DNA from: Chlorokybus atmophyticus | Lineage: Eukaryota > Streptophyta > Chlorokybophyceae > Chlorokybales > Chlorokybaceae | Direction of reading: 5' to 3' | Assembly (NCBI GenBank): GCA_009103225.1 | Contig: RHPI01003488.1 | Location: 400,147-429,058 of the forward strand | Length of the DNA: 28,912 nucleotides | Part shown: in pieces, positions 1-11,966 of the stretch | How the letters are laid out: each line of letters begins with the position of its first letter | Numbering within the stretch: the first letter of the stretch is position 1 | Program-made: the position numbers and the translations under genes | Notes under the pieces: model-generated | Told to the model about the DNA's origin: nothing | Seen by the model: only the letters and a program-made list of their open reading frames with translations | The model's database searches: none

Positions 1-388
1 CCCCGCCCTCCCCAACTTCTTTCCTTCGCTCAAAGCACAAACCCGTCACCCGCGCCTCCACGGCCAACGGAGGAGAGGCCACATGAGACACGGGAGCATG
101 TCTGGGCTTCCGTGAGCGCACTGCTGCGAGAGAGCCAACAGCTTGAGGAGGCCATTGGCGGCTTGGAGAGAGACCTGGCAACAAACCGCCAGCAGATTCC
201 CGAGAGGGCTGGGCTGATTGTCGCGCTTAGACCAGATGGATCCTTAAAGCCTTATCAGGCAGCGCTCGAGTCTCGTGGACAGCCGCCATGACCTTAAAGA
301 GACGCTTGCGAGTCAGCGCAAGGCTTTGGGAGACACCTCACGGGCCTTGCGAGAAGCCACCCTGCACTTTGCTAGACACTTGGCCTGA
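1..388 (+). pseudogene. 3' fragment of a duplicated zinc-finger/AP2-like gene, frameshifted copy
   Basis: The frame beginning at base 1 matches the C-terminal coiled-coil part of the gene at 3113-5222; base 23 here corresponds to base 4861 there. Shared landmarks include PTEERP, ETREHVWASV and LLRES. Between about 222 and 261 this copy is 4 bases longer than its sister (40 against 36 bases). The frame therefore shifts and stops at TGA 289-291. The sister's terminal codon survives out of frame at 386-388. There are many substitutions but no other length change in the coding part. The 5' portion lies outside the window, so whether the rest of the copy is intact is unknown. A sequencing error could mimic the frameshift, but the two copies differ at many sites, so they are real separate loci. 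Best read as a decaying tandem paralogue. Confidence 0.75.
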
Positions 389-1060
389 GTCTGACCTGCT
401 AGTATCTCACAATGCTCAAGTAGTAACATGTCCATGAGCTGCAGTACCCGTGTCGCGTCAGCTTTCGATGCATGCACTGCTAACATAGTATATCTGCTGG
501 TGCTTTGTGGGCACATCAACCTACTAGTGCAGGCTCGTCCGTTGTTGTTGTAATGTCATGTAGATGTGACTGACGTGATGTTGCTGACTGTCAGTGCAGG
601 TATGTGTCATGCACAAGGCGACATGGAGACCCACTCAACATACATAGGGTCACCCACCGAGCACAGGATGTGCAGTGCTATCATGTGTGCACCAACACGA
701 GGAGTGCATTCAAACAAGTTGTTGCAGTGGTCCAGTTGCCAAGTAGGTGTTACATGTGTTCACACTCAAGGCGCGAGGGAGGGGGAGGGGGAGGGCTGAG
801 GGGAAGGGCAGAGGGGCCCTCGGTGACTTGGCAAGGGTTACACCAGCGGAGCACACAGTGAACGAGAAGTGGAAAAGAGAGGGCGGACAAGGACACGCAG
901 AGCGAGGGAGCGGAGGGAGAGGGAGTCATGCTCGTCATTGCTTGCACCGCTGCTGACATGCTAGACTACCGCAACTCACAGTTGTTAATGGCCCTGTGGG
1001 CAGGTAATTGCAATTGCTAATATGCATGCCTAACGGGGTTTCAGGGTAGTGAAGATCAGG
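1..1060 (+). repeat. Left copy of a divergent tandem segmental duplication
   Basis: The 3' coding end and downstream DNA of the left copy align in the same order and orientation with about 4850-6500. Shared blocks beyond the coding part include CACATCAACCT, AAGGCGACATGGA, CATAGGGT, a purine-rich AGCGGAGGGAGAG tract, and CCCTGTGGGCAGGTAATTG near 990 and 6445. Similarity fades after about 1060. The right copy carries several hundred extra bases (roughly 5560-6300) that are missing here. Confidence 0.65.
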
Positions 1061-3112
1061 AACATACTGAGTAGAGTCGAGTTGTGCAGCCCGGTGGTAC
1101 AATACAAATGACTGTGACTGCCTGCTGCATGCTGACTACGATTGTGAATGCATGTTCGCATGCACCATATTGCATGCTTTGTACACTTCCTGTAAGCTGG
1201 CGAAAAGCTAGCATACACGGAGTAGCAGCTAAAGGCCGTTGATAAGCAACTCTATGATTTCCATCTATGCAGGTCGGTCATATCAGCAACTCATTGGTAA
1301 CATCATAGGCAGTAACTGAGGGACTTACGTGCCAATTATGATCGCTTTACTTACGAGTTGCACTTGGTTCACTGGTTCGTGGCAAGCGGCCAACGAAATA
1401 TGGCGTTGAGGTTTGCACACCATGTTTTGCTTTATGTTGATGACGTGTTGCATTGCCGGAGTTTACAGCGTGTATGTACTTACGCCACCGGCCCCAAGTA
1501 GAGGGAAATGTGTGCATGCTGATACTGACATCAGCGTCAGAATGTGCACATGCATGTGCACCCCATGTGTTGCTTTTGTCGATACAAGCAATGCAGGAGG
1601 TGAGCATCCCCTTCGCAAACATGATGATCTTCCCGCAGCTTGCATTACATTGCGCGATCACCAATTTGCAGCAATGGCTTGCAATCTTGGTCCCAATGAT
1701 CAATTGATCGCGTGCGCTCAAGCGCCGAGACTTTTTACTTTGGACAATTTGAAACCACCGCCGTGCTTAGCGATTGGGCGTTCAGTGCATGCCAAAAGAA
1801 CGGTTGTGAAAAGAAACCCGCAATGGCATGAGACTTGCAATTACAGCGCAAACAAGACAATTATTGTGATTTACAAGAGCAGACTGCGGTGACAAAGATT
1901 CATTCACTAGTTTGCCGACGGGTTCTTTTATGGTGATAAAGATTACAATTAACAACAAAGTACAAGAAGTTTGTTTTTACATGTATGAACATTGTGAATA
2001 AAAAGAACGACTAGCATCTTAATTGTGTTGAAGATTATGGAGTATGCAAAAGCAGAAACGAAACGGCTCTTAGATTTGTGAGGCAAGGTTAAAGCAAGGA
2101 CAACAATAATGTAGGACTTTGAGTGCGCGTAAACAGTGCGCGCTTTAAGCAAGTTGCCTTTGTATGCAAGTATTACATGTTCATTCATGCGCATGCCATG
2201 GCGATGACCGTGTGTGTTGTCACCTGCCACATAGCAGTGACGCGGCACAAAGATGCATAAATTGCATGCTCACTCACCTGGTTCTTCATCACTAATGTAC
2301 ACGCAATCACACACGCATACATATGCGCAAATACGCACACCATAAATAACGACTTATAGGCATGTGTCCATGCATATGCTTGCAGGTCGACTTTTATTAT
2401 AAGTACAAGTTATTAATAGATTAGCATCGCTGCATAGACACGCACATAATGCATATAACACAAGGCGTATGCATACCCCATATGCACGCGGGCACCGTGC
2501 GGCTGAGGCAGCCGCTCTAGGCATAGTGATTTAAAAGCGCCCCGATGCTATTGAAGATGTTTGAGGTGAGGCTATCGATGATTATTGACACTCTGCCAAT
2601 GCATGCACGGGTGGCCCAGCTTATGGTGAGAATCATTATCTTATCAACATGCCACTAGTGTTGGTACTAGCTGTTCGCATTAATGTCTGACTGTTGCATT
2701 TGCGCATGAGACTTGTATGTACGCTTGTGAAAGCCATTGCGCACACGCGCACACAAGGGTCGAATTTACCTTCTGGGGTCGCTGATGAAATGACTGCAAG
2801 CTGGCGCTTATCACAAAAGGGAACTCCAAGCTATCAAGAGACTATTTGCGCGCCTGCTGAGCGAAGAAGGCAGACATGAAACATACACACATGCTTACGC
2901 AATGTGCATGCTCGTGCAATCTCTACTACTGTGCCTGAACACAGGTTGAACACAGGTTTACAATGTAAGTAATTCGCTTGTTCCGTTGGCTTGTGTTACA
3001 CCAGAAAGGTGTTTTGGTTTTGTGTGCACTGTCATCAGTAGGCTACTTTGCCATGTAGTTGGTGCACATCTTGTCTTGGTTGACTTAGTGAGGTAGCTGA
3101 TGACGGTGCGGA
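389..3112. other. Spacer without a recognised gene
   Basis: This holds the 3' flank of the duplicated fragment, a purine-rich tract at about 770-930, a moderately AT-rich stretch at about 1850-2460 with many GCATGC and TGCATA motifs, and the presumed promoter of the gene starting near 3113. The longest open frame (1413-1892, +) shows no recognisable domain, has many Cys and His codons arising from CATGCA-type repeats, and overlaps equally open frames on both strands. I see no supported gene, tRNA or complete transposon here. Confidence 0.5.
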
Positions 3113-5222
3113 GTGCAGTGCACAGAGCCCCGGCCGGCGATGCTTATAGAGCAACAACAACAATCCGAGGCGAAGAGCCAAGTTTCGTGGCTTTGCTTAT
3201 GGTGGGTTCTGAGCAGGAGGCGGCGGCGGCGCCTCAGCCTGCTCCGGTATGCCTCACGCTCACGAGGTCGATGCCAGCCGCAGCCATGCTGTCACAGGCA
3301 GCACTGCTGCTGCCAGTGTGACAGCCCATCATCCTCCCCACAGCACGGAAGTGTCGATGGGATGAAAAGCCTGCTGCTGCGTACAGGAGTAGTACGTGAC
3401 GTCGCCCGCCGCTTTGCGCTGGCCTGGATGGCCACATGCATGCAGCTGGCAGCGGGGAGGTGGCAGTCATCGCTGATCAGGTAAGCCAGGGTTGCATGCT
3501 TTGCGGCCATCTTGGACTCACCAATGCCCTGTATGCGTGGGTTCACTTGTTCACTTGAGTGTGCTTGTTGTCAGGTTGATCTCTCTCATGGTTCAGCTCA
3601 CCAGCCTGCATGCGGCCCAGCTTGTGCGTGAGGGCGACACGTGGTCGGTGGCGCCTAGTGCCGCCCCTCCCGCCAGGACGCCTTCTCATGCCGGGACGTT
3701 CGTGGTGCTGCACAGGGCAAGCCTGGGGCCCCGACTCCACTTCCACTGCAAGACATGCAACGTAAACGTCCTCAGCTCCAGGGAGATGGCATGCCATGTT
3801 ACAGGTAAGGTGAACACACCGCTTTGCCTGCTTGCTTGCTTCAACAGCACTCCCGCTCTCATCATGGATGCTCTCGCTCTTGCCTTGTGTCCTCTTGCTT
3901 TATCGCAGCAGCTAATTGAACTTGTTTTGCCCTATCTCTTGCTCTTTCTTGTCGTCGCTTCGGCCAGGCCAGTCTGACGCTAGCATGGCCGACCTCGCCA
4001 GCCACTTGACCGTGTGCAGCGGCGACACCGTGCGCACGTGGAGCAAGCTCGTGGGCGCGCGCAGAGGGCCTGCCGACAAGGAGGACAACCATCATCATCA
4101 GCGGCAACGGCCAGGCACACGTCCCACATCCAAGTACTTTGGGGTCAGTAAGAGCGATGACCGCTGGAGGGTGCAGCTGAGCTTCAACAAGGGTCCGGGA
4201 CTTAGGTATCAGGCCACACACTGGTGGGTTGAGGTTGGCAAAAACCTAGTCCTTGATGTGGTAAAAGGAGTTCACTTGCTTGCGCATGCATGGCAGGGAT
4301 GAGAAGGAGGCGGCGCTGGCCGACGACAGGGCTGTGACAACGAGGGGCTTGACGTACAAGCGCCTCAACAACATGAGCTTTCCCGAAGACTTTGCAGAAG
4401 AGGTCGAGAATCAGGAAGGTGAGAGCTTACACGCTCGTCAACCAGCCTGCCAGCCAATGCATGCATGCATGCACGAAAGGCCTGCACGTCATCACAACAG
4501 GAGCATGCGCATGCGTGTGTACAGGCAGTGCCGAATGCGCTCAGCATGGTGTCGGGAGGACACCACAGCATGCCAAGCGCCTGAAAGCGGCTGCAGAGCT
4601 CACAGACGAGGCCAGTGAAGACTCTGACTACAGTCAGCCATCTAGGTGCACCAGGTCGGAAGGCAATAAGCAGCTGTGCGCAAGTACAAGAGCTTGCGCG
4701 ACTTCCTCAACTGCCTCGCCTGCTGAGGCCAACACGCCAGGCAAGGCCCCCTCTCACACTGCCACGCGGCTGTATCTTTCGGTACACAAGCAAGCCAATG
4801 CAGCCCGTTCGACAAGACTGGGACAGCGCAACAACGCCACACACGATCAACATCTCCCCTCCTCCGCTCAAAGCACAAATCCGTCACCCGCGCCACCACT
4901 GCCAACGGAGGAGAGGCCACGTGAGACACGAGAGCATGTTTGGGCTTCTGTGAACGCACTGCTGCGAGAGAGCCATCAGCGAGAGGAGGCCGCTCGCGGC
5001 TTGGAGAGGGACCTGGCAACAACCCGCCAACGGGTGCCCGAGGTTGATGGGCGAATTGTCGCGCTCAAAGAACATATGGATGACCTTATCAGGCAGCGCG
5101 CGCGTCTCGTGGACAGCTGCCATGGTCTGGAAGAGACGCTTGCGAGCCAGCGCAAGGCTGTGGCAGACACCTCACGGGCATTGCGAGAAGCCACGGTGCG
5201 CTTCGCTGGACACTTGACCTGA
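3113..5222 (+). CDS. Putative DNA-binding protein: BED-like zinc finger, AP2-like domain, C-terminal coiled coil
   Basis: Five exons fit with matching phases: 3113-3480, 3575-3804, 3968-4205, 4297-4418 and 4525-5222 (551 aa; numbering depends on the start). Residues 181-216 carry C-x2-C followed by H-x3-C (C181, C184, H212, C216), the spacing style of BED zinc fingers. Residues about 254-310 resemble an AP2 domain: SKYFGVSKSDDRWRVQL, then DEKEAALADDRA, then a short run ending FPEDF. The usual central G-x-YLG-F element between the two halves is missing. Residues about 430-550 are a charged, heptad-like coiled coil, probably for dimerisation. Such a layout suggests a nuclear transcription regulator; that is inference. 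Exon 1 is poorly supported: its reading is Arg/Cys-rich, and a second frame from 3100 is equally open, so the true N-terminus may differ (ATG 3362 is another option). A frameshifted paralogue of the 3' end lies at 1-388. Confidence 0.62.
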
Positions 5223-6500
5223 GCCTGACGATTCAAAACGCCAAAACAGCAACATTCCCAACAGCTACATGACCCGTTAACTGTCTTCAGCTTTTCAGTG
5301 TACACGGAGTGTGAAGGGAGATCGTATGCACTGTTGCGGTGATTTGTCTGCTTGTGCTCAGTAACCACATCAACCTGCAGTTGCATCCAGGTTCGCCTTG
5401 TTCGTTTCACTACCAATGTGAAGATGTGAGTGACATTGCTGGCCATCACTGCAGATCTGTCAGGCATAAGGCGACATGGACCGACTCACATAGGGTTGAA
5501 ACCATCATGTGTGCATGGAGAGTGCAAGCGTTGCAGAGAGTTCCATGAGTCAAGGTCTTAATAGTACTTAGACTGACTTTGCAGCTCAGTTGATATTAAG
5601 TGAACATTCAATGGCAGATAGCACTTATGCCGGCATGTATCAGTCACCTTCAAGAACAAAGCATACATAGATGTGCTTGACAGCATGCATGCTACTGACC
5701 TAGCATACTGTCTCTTACAGAGTGGCACTTTAGTCAAGGGCCCTCAACATAATCAATGACTTTCGATGATCTGCAGATGCATCAAGGTGCACTTTGTTGC
5801 CGATTGTGCTCTACCTCGCACAACACATATCCAAGCGCAATCGGCCAGAGTTTCACTTTATACCGCGCCACCGAGCACCGCTGCCAACTTCCAACGTCCC
5901 GCGCAGTGCGAAGCTTGGCGTGGTAGAGTCACAGTTTATTCGTTTCACCCGCCTCCTTTGCACTTGTCGCATGCATTTCATACGCAATGACCGAGGAGCT
6001 GCTGGCCATGCAAGCGGATGGGCATCCTCTCAAGCCTACTAACGACATTGCAAGCGCACATGGTGAAAGACGAAAGGCTGCATCTACTGCACGCCCTCAG
6101 CGCTACTATACAAGATGCTGTTTCAGACGCTGCAGCGCCACCTGTTGGCAACAATGGCACGGGGAGCAGGTCAGGTCGACTAGTGAAGCAACGTGCCCGT
6201 GCAAGGGACATTGTGGCACACATACCACACCACCTACAGCTGCAACAACATAACTGCAGCACGCATTTACACTGCACAGCGAAGTGCACTGACGTACAGT
6301 GCAGTGCGGGGCAGGGTTTGGAATAGCGACCGAAGCGGAGGGAGAGAGGGGAAGGGACAGTGAGAGCGGGTGGCGGAGACATGGAGAGGAACATGTTGGT
6401 CATGCTGTGATTACCGTCATTGCAAACGGACAGCTAACCTACAACCCTGTGGGCAGGTAATTGGATGCTAACACGTGTGCATGCATGTCTAACTGGGTAG
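4850..6500 (+). repeat. Right copy of the divergent tandem duplication
   Basis: This is the counterpart of 1-1060. It covers the last coiled-coil exon of the intact gene and its downstream flank. The extra block at about 5560-6300 contains a reverse-transcriptase-like relic, so the size difference between the copies is most simply explained by an insertion here, or by a deletion in the left copy. Confidence 0.6.
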
Positions 6501-7226
6501 GCGAGCTAGTCGTGTGGTAATGAAGAGTGTAGTGAGTGTAAACGCAGTGGTCATACACTGGCAGTGTGTTGATATGCTGAGAGTGTACAGTCGATGCAGA
6601 GGACAAGTGTGCTTGGCGAGTGATGTTGCATGCGACCTGCACAGCTATGCAATTAATAGTATAGGCAGAACGACAGCATAAACATTTGGTACACTTGCAT
6701 GTGCTCGACTGCTATGCATCTGTGTATCCATCACCTAGGAGAGCACTCGCTTGCCCGCCCATCTTCCCCCCTGCTGCATGCTGTCTATATGTTGAGTATA
6801 CAAGGGTCCTAAGTGCTATAGCACAAGTGCAATTCCATTTCACATTGATTGCACACATGCAAGGCAGTACCTCATGTACATGTGTGCCTGGCGTGGCTCC
6901 AGCGAACTAATGAAGTACTCTCCATCACAGGAAAACTACAGTGCAGCAGACAGGTATACATTTAACTGCCACACATCATGTTAACATACATCCAAAAGGG
7001 TTCAGATGTATAATGTCTCAAGCGTAGAATAAACTGACCTGTGCTTCGCTGAGCAAACACACAGGTGGCTCGGAGTCAATGCATCACCGCCAATTGTCTC
7101 AACCCAGTGTGCCAGACTCACCAGTCTTACCAACAGCAAAGCTACCACTACAGCCACACACACTACAAAACTTCGATATTCACAAGGTCGCTAGGCTAGG
7201 GGACACATGTAAGGGAGAAGTCAGCC
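5223..7226. other. Spacer between convergent genes
   Basis: This is the shared 3' side of the zinc-finger/AP2-like gene (+) and the LETM1-like gene (-). It contains the flank of the right duplication copy, the retroelement relic at about 5780-6253, a small inverted repeat at 6285-6303 (arms TGCACTG and CAGTGCA), and otherwise unstructured sequence with scattered GCATGC motifs. I see no further supported gene. Confidence 0.5.
5780..6253 (+). pseudogene. Decayed reverse-transcriptase-like relic (C-terminal part)
   Basis: Three consecutive plus-strand frames read as one protein-like text. About 5794-5988 gives LYLAQHISKRNRP, then SAKLGVVESQFIRFTRL, then CTCRMHFIRN. A frame change gives MTEELLAMQADGHPLK (from 5987). 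A second change near 6020-6035 gives SLLTTLQAHMVKDERLHLLH. The pattern 'KxxVxxSQFIRFxRLC...F...L...GHPL...L' resembles the region downstream of the catalytic palm in reverse transcriptases of non-LTR or Penelope/DIRS-like elements, where a basic segment with R-L-C is followed by a GYP-like motif. No YxDD box, nuclease domain or element ends are visible. The two frame changes imply it is non-functional. Family assignment is inference from pattern memory. Confidence 0.35.
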
Positions 7227-10200
7227 TCAGCTCTCTCTTTCCAGGGCCTTGGCGACAACCGTGTCCTCATGGCGTTTGCTGGTGTCCTCTGCACCCGACT
7301 GATAACCAGGGCTCGCGCTGCGCCTGCCGGGAGTGGGAGATCGCTCAGCCGCTTTCGCCACAACCATGTCTTCTGACCTAAGCTCCGCAGAGTCATCTAC
7401 GTCCAACTCCTCATCAATAGCAACAGCTGGTGTCGGGACCCGCGCGCTAGTGGTTGCTGTGGTGGTTGTCGTCTCCAAGGCAGCCTCCCCATTGGGTGGC
7501 GCCTGTTCCAGAACGCCGTCGGCGTCGTCACTGAGTTCAAACGTGATCGCGCTGCTGCCGTACTCAAGGAGCTGCGAGATGTTCACGTCTTCTCCGACAA
7601 GTGCCGAGATGGCCGCCACGGTGGCCGCGGAGTCTGCTTCGCTGAACTCTCCTTTGCCCATCTGCGGCGACAGACGCTCCCGAATGGCTTCGTAGCGAAG
7701 CATCAACAACTGGCGCCTGTCACGAAACACAGTCAATAATGTACCTTAACTGCAGCAAACTAACATACTACTTGAGAGGACAAGCAAGTGGCATTACTTG
7801 TTGGTGAACTGGCTCGGGAAGAAGCCTGGAAAGTATCTTTGCAAGAACGAGAAGACAAGCACGTGTCCGACGGGCGTCATTGGAGTAATAAGAATAATTG
7901 AGAACGGCACCAGCGTCAGCATGTCACGCACTGTGCGTCGCAAGGCTCCAACCTGCAGTGGGGACAAGCTCAGTGTAATGTAAGCCTCTGAATGTTAGTA
8001 TAATCCCAACGCCTAGAATAATAACGATGTAATCAACACACCTCCTGTGGACACATCCATGTTGCAGCAGAGACACGAAACACAGCAACCTGTTGTAACA
8101 GGCAGGAGCGTACCTCTCGAGGTTTCAATGTTGTTCCTGTCACGGCTTGCCAAAACAGCCGCGTGGAGTAGTTGATGTCGCTCGACATCAACTTCAGCCC
8201 TCTGCTGTAGAAGTTGACGCCCTCCCTCACCTTCTGCACTGATTCCCTAATGGACATTGCAGTCCGTGTCTGGAAGTCCACCGCCGTGGACTCATCCATA
8301 ATGCCCAACCGGTTCTTGAGATCTACCCAGCACGCAACTCCACAACTCAAACACCTGTACTCATCAAAGACTGCAACACCCAAGTCATAGGAAACACAAC
8401 ATACCGGGCACGTCGGATGCCAGAGCAGCGAGAACATCATCGTCTACCAAGTAGGCTTCTCCTCGCTCGACAATGGCGCTCAGCGTGTCCACTCTCCGTT
8501 CAAGGATGCCAAACTCAACGACCACGAGCACTGTCTCCTCCTCGTCTGTGCGCACGGCATCGCCACCTACCAATACATCACACATAAGCCTCTTGATGAA
8601 ATGCACCAGTTGCCTAGTTGCAGATGCAACTGAGGCATGCCTTCAAGCTCCATTGCAAAGCGCATGCAGTGGAGCTTGAGGCAGCGTGGGAACTGATGCA
8701 GAATACAAACCACGTGCGAAGGCCTGGACTCACCGGTGACATCCAGCAAGTCGCTCTCCAGAAAGCCGTATATCCGCTCCATCTCAAGCTGTAGCGTGCG
8801 TACCGCCAACTTGCGCCGCAGTTCACTGACCTGCGTGTGTGCCAGACATTAAAACCTGTATGCGCCAACAGAGCAAACGACACGCATACCTGATCATCCA
8901 TCTCTCGTATGTCCGAGGCAAGCCGTGTGCGTGCCAAAGTGCCGCGCTGTCGCAACCTTGCTTCGCGCGCTTTGCTTGCTGAGTTCAGGCTGTGTTCCAG
9001 CTCCTCAGCCTGCGCGGTCATTGAGTAACAAGACACTGCGCCACGATGAACATAAAGACAGGGCAGCTGTCGGGCAGATCCACACCTCAATGAGGAGCTC
9101 ACTCTCCTTCAGCTCCCTTATTGCCTTCTGTGAAGGTGGCCGCGGCAACGGCAATGTCGACACCCCCTCTGTGTCAATACCCTTGTTGCCATTGAGACGC
9201 GCCCAGACTTGCCGCAGCGTGCCCGCAAACCCTTGCAGCTTCTGCAAATGGCGCATGTGTTGTGTTGCAAAGGTCTTACAACTCGCAGGCTTTGTCAGGA
9301 CAACCACGCCGCATGACACACCTGCCGCGCTGTGTACATGTCCAGTTGTCGGAGTTGCTGCATCAAGTCATCCACGCTCTTGAAGGCAGGCTGGCCAACA
9401 GATGATGTGAGTGGTGATGGCAAGCCCAACCCGCAAGCAGCAACTCAGCGTGCAGATGAGAGAGTAAGGGAGTGGAGAGGCTCATTCAATGCTGAGTGAT
9501 GCCAGCTGTGAGCTTACCTCTGCGGCCTCGTCACCCTCTGTAGTGCGTGGAGGCAAGACCGACAGCAGGGCATCAGATTTTAACCTTAGCTTCTCGGTGG
9601 TGTCCGTGGCCTTGTGGCTCACCACATTGACAGCCTCTACATCATTCTGCCAACATGTTAATGGAAGTAAGCACTGAATCGTGAACCATGCTGGGTTCCT
9701 GCAAGTTGACTTGCGCTATACTCGAGCACACAACACCACACAGCAATGTCTTTACTTTATCTAAATCACGGGAGCCGGACATTGCATGCCAATCACAGAG
9801 ACCACAAATGACAGCATGTTTGGGTGTAGGCATAAGGTGCTCTGGGCCATACGAGCTCACAACAATGCACAGCACTATGTCACAACCAATATACACCATC
9901 AGAACCTTCGCACGCAAACTCACCTCGTAAGCTTGCTCCAGTGCGCCCGTGCTTTCAAGCTGTCTCAAGTCCCTGCCCAGGCTGGTGGACAGCGCGAGCA
10001 TGTCCTCGGCGTGCTTTCGCACCTCATCAATGTCGTCCTCTGACACCGCGCTTTGGCCATTTGCGTTGGAGAAGGGGACGTTCTGCAGCAACTGGTCCGC
10101 TCGGATGATGTTGCGGAACAGACGGCGTATCTGCGCAACATTGCAAAACGGCTTGAGCCAATGCCAAAATCAGAGCTGCACAAGACTGCATGCAAACAGC

Positions 10201-11194
10201 ATGCCTGCATAATCCACCAGCAAGTCCATGGCTTCATGACAGCACCATATGCTGTTTGCACAACGCATGGCCCAGACAACCACGCACCATGAAAAATTGC
10301 ACAAGAAGTGACAACTCAACTACGGCAGGTAACAAAAATTGCCTGCGCAAACAACCCAGGTGTCATGTGGCAATGCACAAACAACATAGCATGCACGGTT
10401 GCGGTGTACAAGACAAGGTCGCCTCAACTATTTGTGTGAACCAACGTAAGCAACAAATGCAATGCTCTTCACCCAGCGGCATGCAGTGCGCCTCAGAGAG
10501 TGTCACAGTGAAACCTGTCTCACAATGCGCCAAACTAATTGGAGCAGAGCGTTGCTTAAGCATGAACCGCACCAGCGGCATTTAGATCAAATCCCGCTAC
10601 ACGTGAATACCAACAAAGACGATATGTATGGATCAACAACAAGCACACACCCCTGTGCGGGGGCCTGCTCTGCTGCTGAGCACAAGACTATCTACTTGGG
10701 GTAACGCAGACTGGTAGAGTCCTCGAATTGAATTACACAGACACCAAAGTTTGTGCAAGGACTTCAAACTACCAGACACATGCGACTCAACAAGCATAAA
10801 TTTGGTATGAGGATTTATTTGATGAGGCCAGCACCTGAACAAGGATTTCTAGCCTGCGCACGCGCGAGTTTGTGTCGGCTTCGTTAGGTGAAGAGGGGCG
10901 GCTCTGAGATTGAGACTGCGACTGCTGCTTGGCTGCCAGCTTCTGCTGCGCCGCCTTGCTGGCCGCGACCGACGACGCCTGCGCCACCACCTCCGTCCTA
11001 CGCCTCCGCCTCCTAGACCCGCCTCCAGAGGAAGGCGACAGCGCCATCAGCACCAAGGGAAGCCCCTGCCTGTGCTGCTGCTGCTTGCGCCTGTGACGAG
11101 GCCTCCCCGCCGCCGACCCACGCAGCCACACGCCGCCGCCCAGCACCAGGACGTCCGTCGTCGCGGCCGACCCATGTGCGCAGCCGGCCGCCAT
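7227..11194 (-). CDS. LETM1-like membrane protein, coiled-coil rich, probably organelle-targeted
   Basis: Eleven exons join in phase (5' to 3'): 11194-10835, 10130-9924, 9646-9518, 9390-9322, 9241-9086, 9009-8890, 8830-8734, 8566-8405, 8322-8114, 7952-7798, 7716-7227 (717 aa). Residues about 470-553 carry the LETM1-type block: [35 protein letters not shown], a hydrophobic helix at about 514-541, then [16 protein letters not shown]1 relatives act in organelle inner membranes in ion homeostasis and in membrane or translation organisation. This arrangement, a long helical N-terminus before the LETM1 block, resembles the plant-type 'LETM1-like' group. Residues 1-95 are Ala/Ser/Arg-rich with VVAQASS, like an algal transit peptide, so plastid or mitochondrial import is likely. 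The 160-residue tail is acidic and low-complexity. No EF-hands are seen. The start at 11194 is the first ATG of the only frame that splices on; an upstream exon cannot be excluded. Confidence 0.87.
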
Positions 11195-11966
11195 GACGAC
11201 GATGCCTCCTTACCCTCCCAACCCTCACCCCGTGCCCCGCCGCCTCCGCCGCCTCCTTCGCCGCCGCCGCCGCCTTCCAGCAAGCCGTGGCGCCACGCTG
11301 GTAATTGGCCACGTCAGCAGTCACATTTCATGGCCCAAGTTACGCCTCATCCGACGCCGAGATACTTATCGTGTCCCGGACACTCAAGCGCCAGCGCCAA
11401 AGGCGTAACGGAGAAGATACGCTTGGTTCGAGCCATCGACCCACTGCAGTGACTGAGTGAATCAACTGTGTGCGTGCCTGCGGGTAAAGCTGCCAGCTGG
11501 CGGGGTTGTGCTCCTGTGCAACGTCCTCGCCGCCACCGCCGCCGTCGTCGGGGCCGTACATGCTGCGCTTTGGTTGTACAGTAGCCCGCTGATTAGGGCC
11601 TACTGGTGGAGGACGACGACAGGCGACGACGGCGGATGTGAGGGCTGGTGGCTGCGTAGGGTTACTGAGGCTCGCGTTCTGTACTCTCCGTCAGGATGAG
11701 AGGACGGCGCTGGTGTGCTGTTTGGTCAATGCACTATTAGGCCTGGCGACAATGTGTCCATTGGCTTAGTGCTTCAACGTCAACGCAACACAATCATTTT
11801 GTCAGACAGCTCTTCACAGAGAGAGATACACACAGTTAGACCGTGCTAGAGCGTGCTGCCTGGGAGGAGCTCACAGCGCAATGCGGCTGTGTGGCTATCC
11901 ATGTAGCACACGCCTTGTTATTAAGTAGCTGAGGAGTTAGGGCTGTACTCGAAGCTGTCTGTCAGC
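11195..11966. promoter_or_regulatory. Shared divergent promoter region of the LETM1-like and TMEM184 genes
   Basis: 772 bases separate two head-to-head start codons. The half nearest the LETM1-like start (11195-11290) is a C/G-rich CCGCCG-type tract. The remainder is mixed sequence without an obvious TATA box. Open frames exist on both strands (for example 11457-11699, +, with a hydrophobic stretch), but none continues into a neighbouring exon in phase. They are more likely leader sequence than genes. Transcription from a common bidirectional promoter is inferred from the layout only. Confidence 0.5.

Noticed and set aside
1413-1892. A 159-codon open frame in the left spacer
   Set aside because: Its composition is driven by CATGCA repeats, there are competing frames on both strands, and no domain is recognised.
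3100-3321. Alternative N-terminal frame of the zinc-finger/AP2-like gene from ATG 3100
   Set aside because: It is protein-like, but no donor/acceptor pair that I can find joins it to the second exon in phase without passing a stop; kept as an open alternative.
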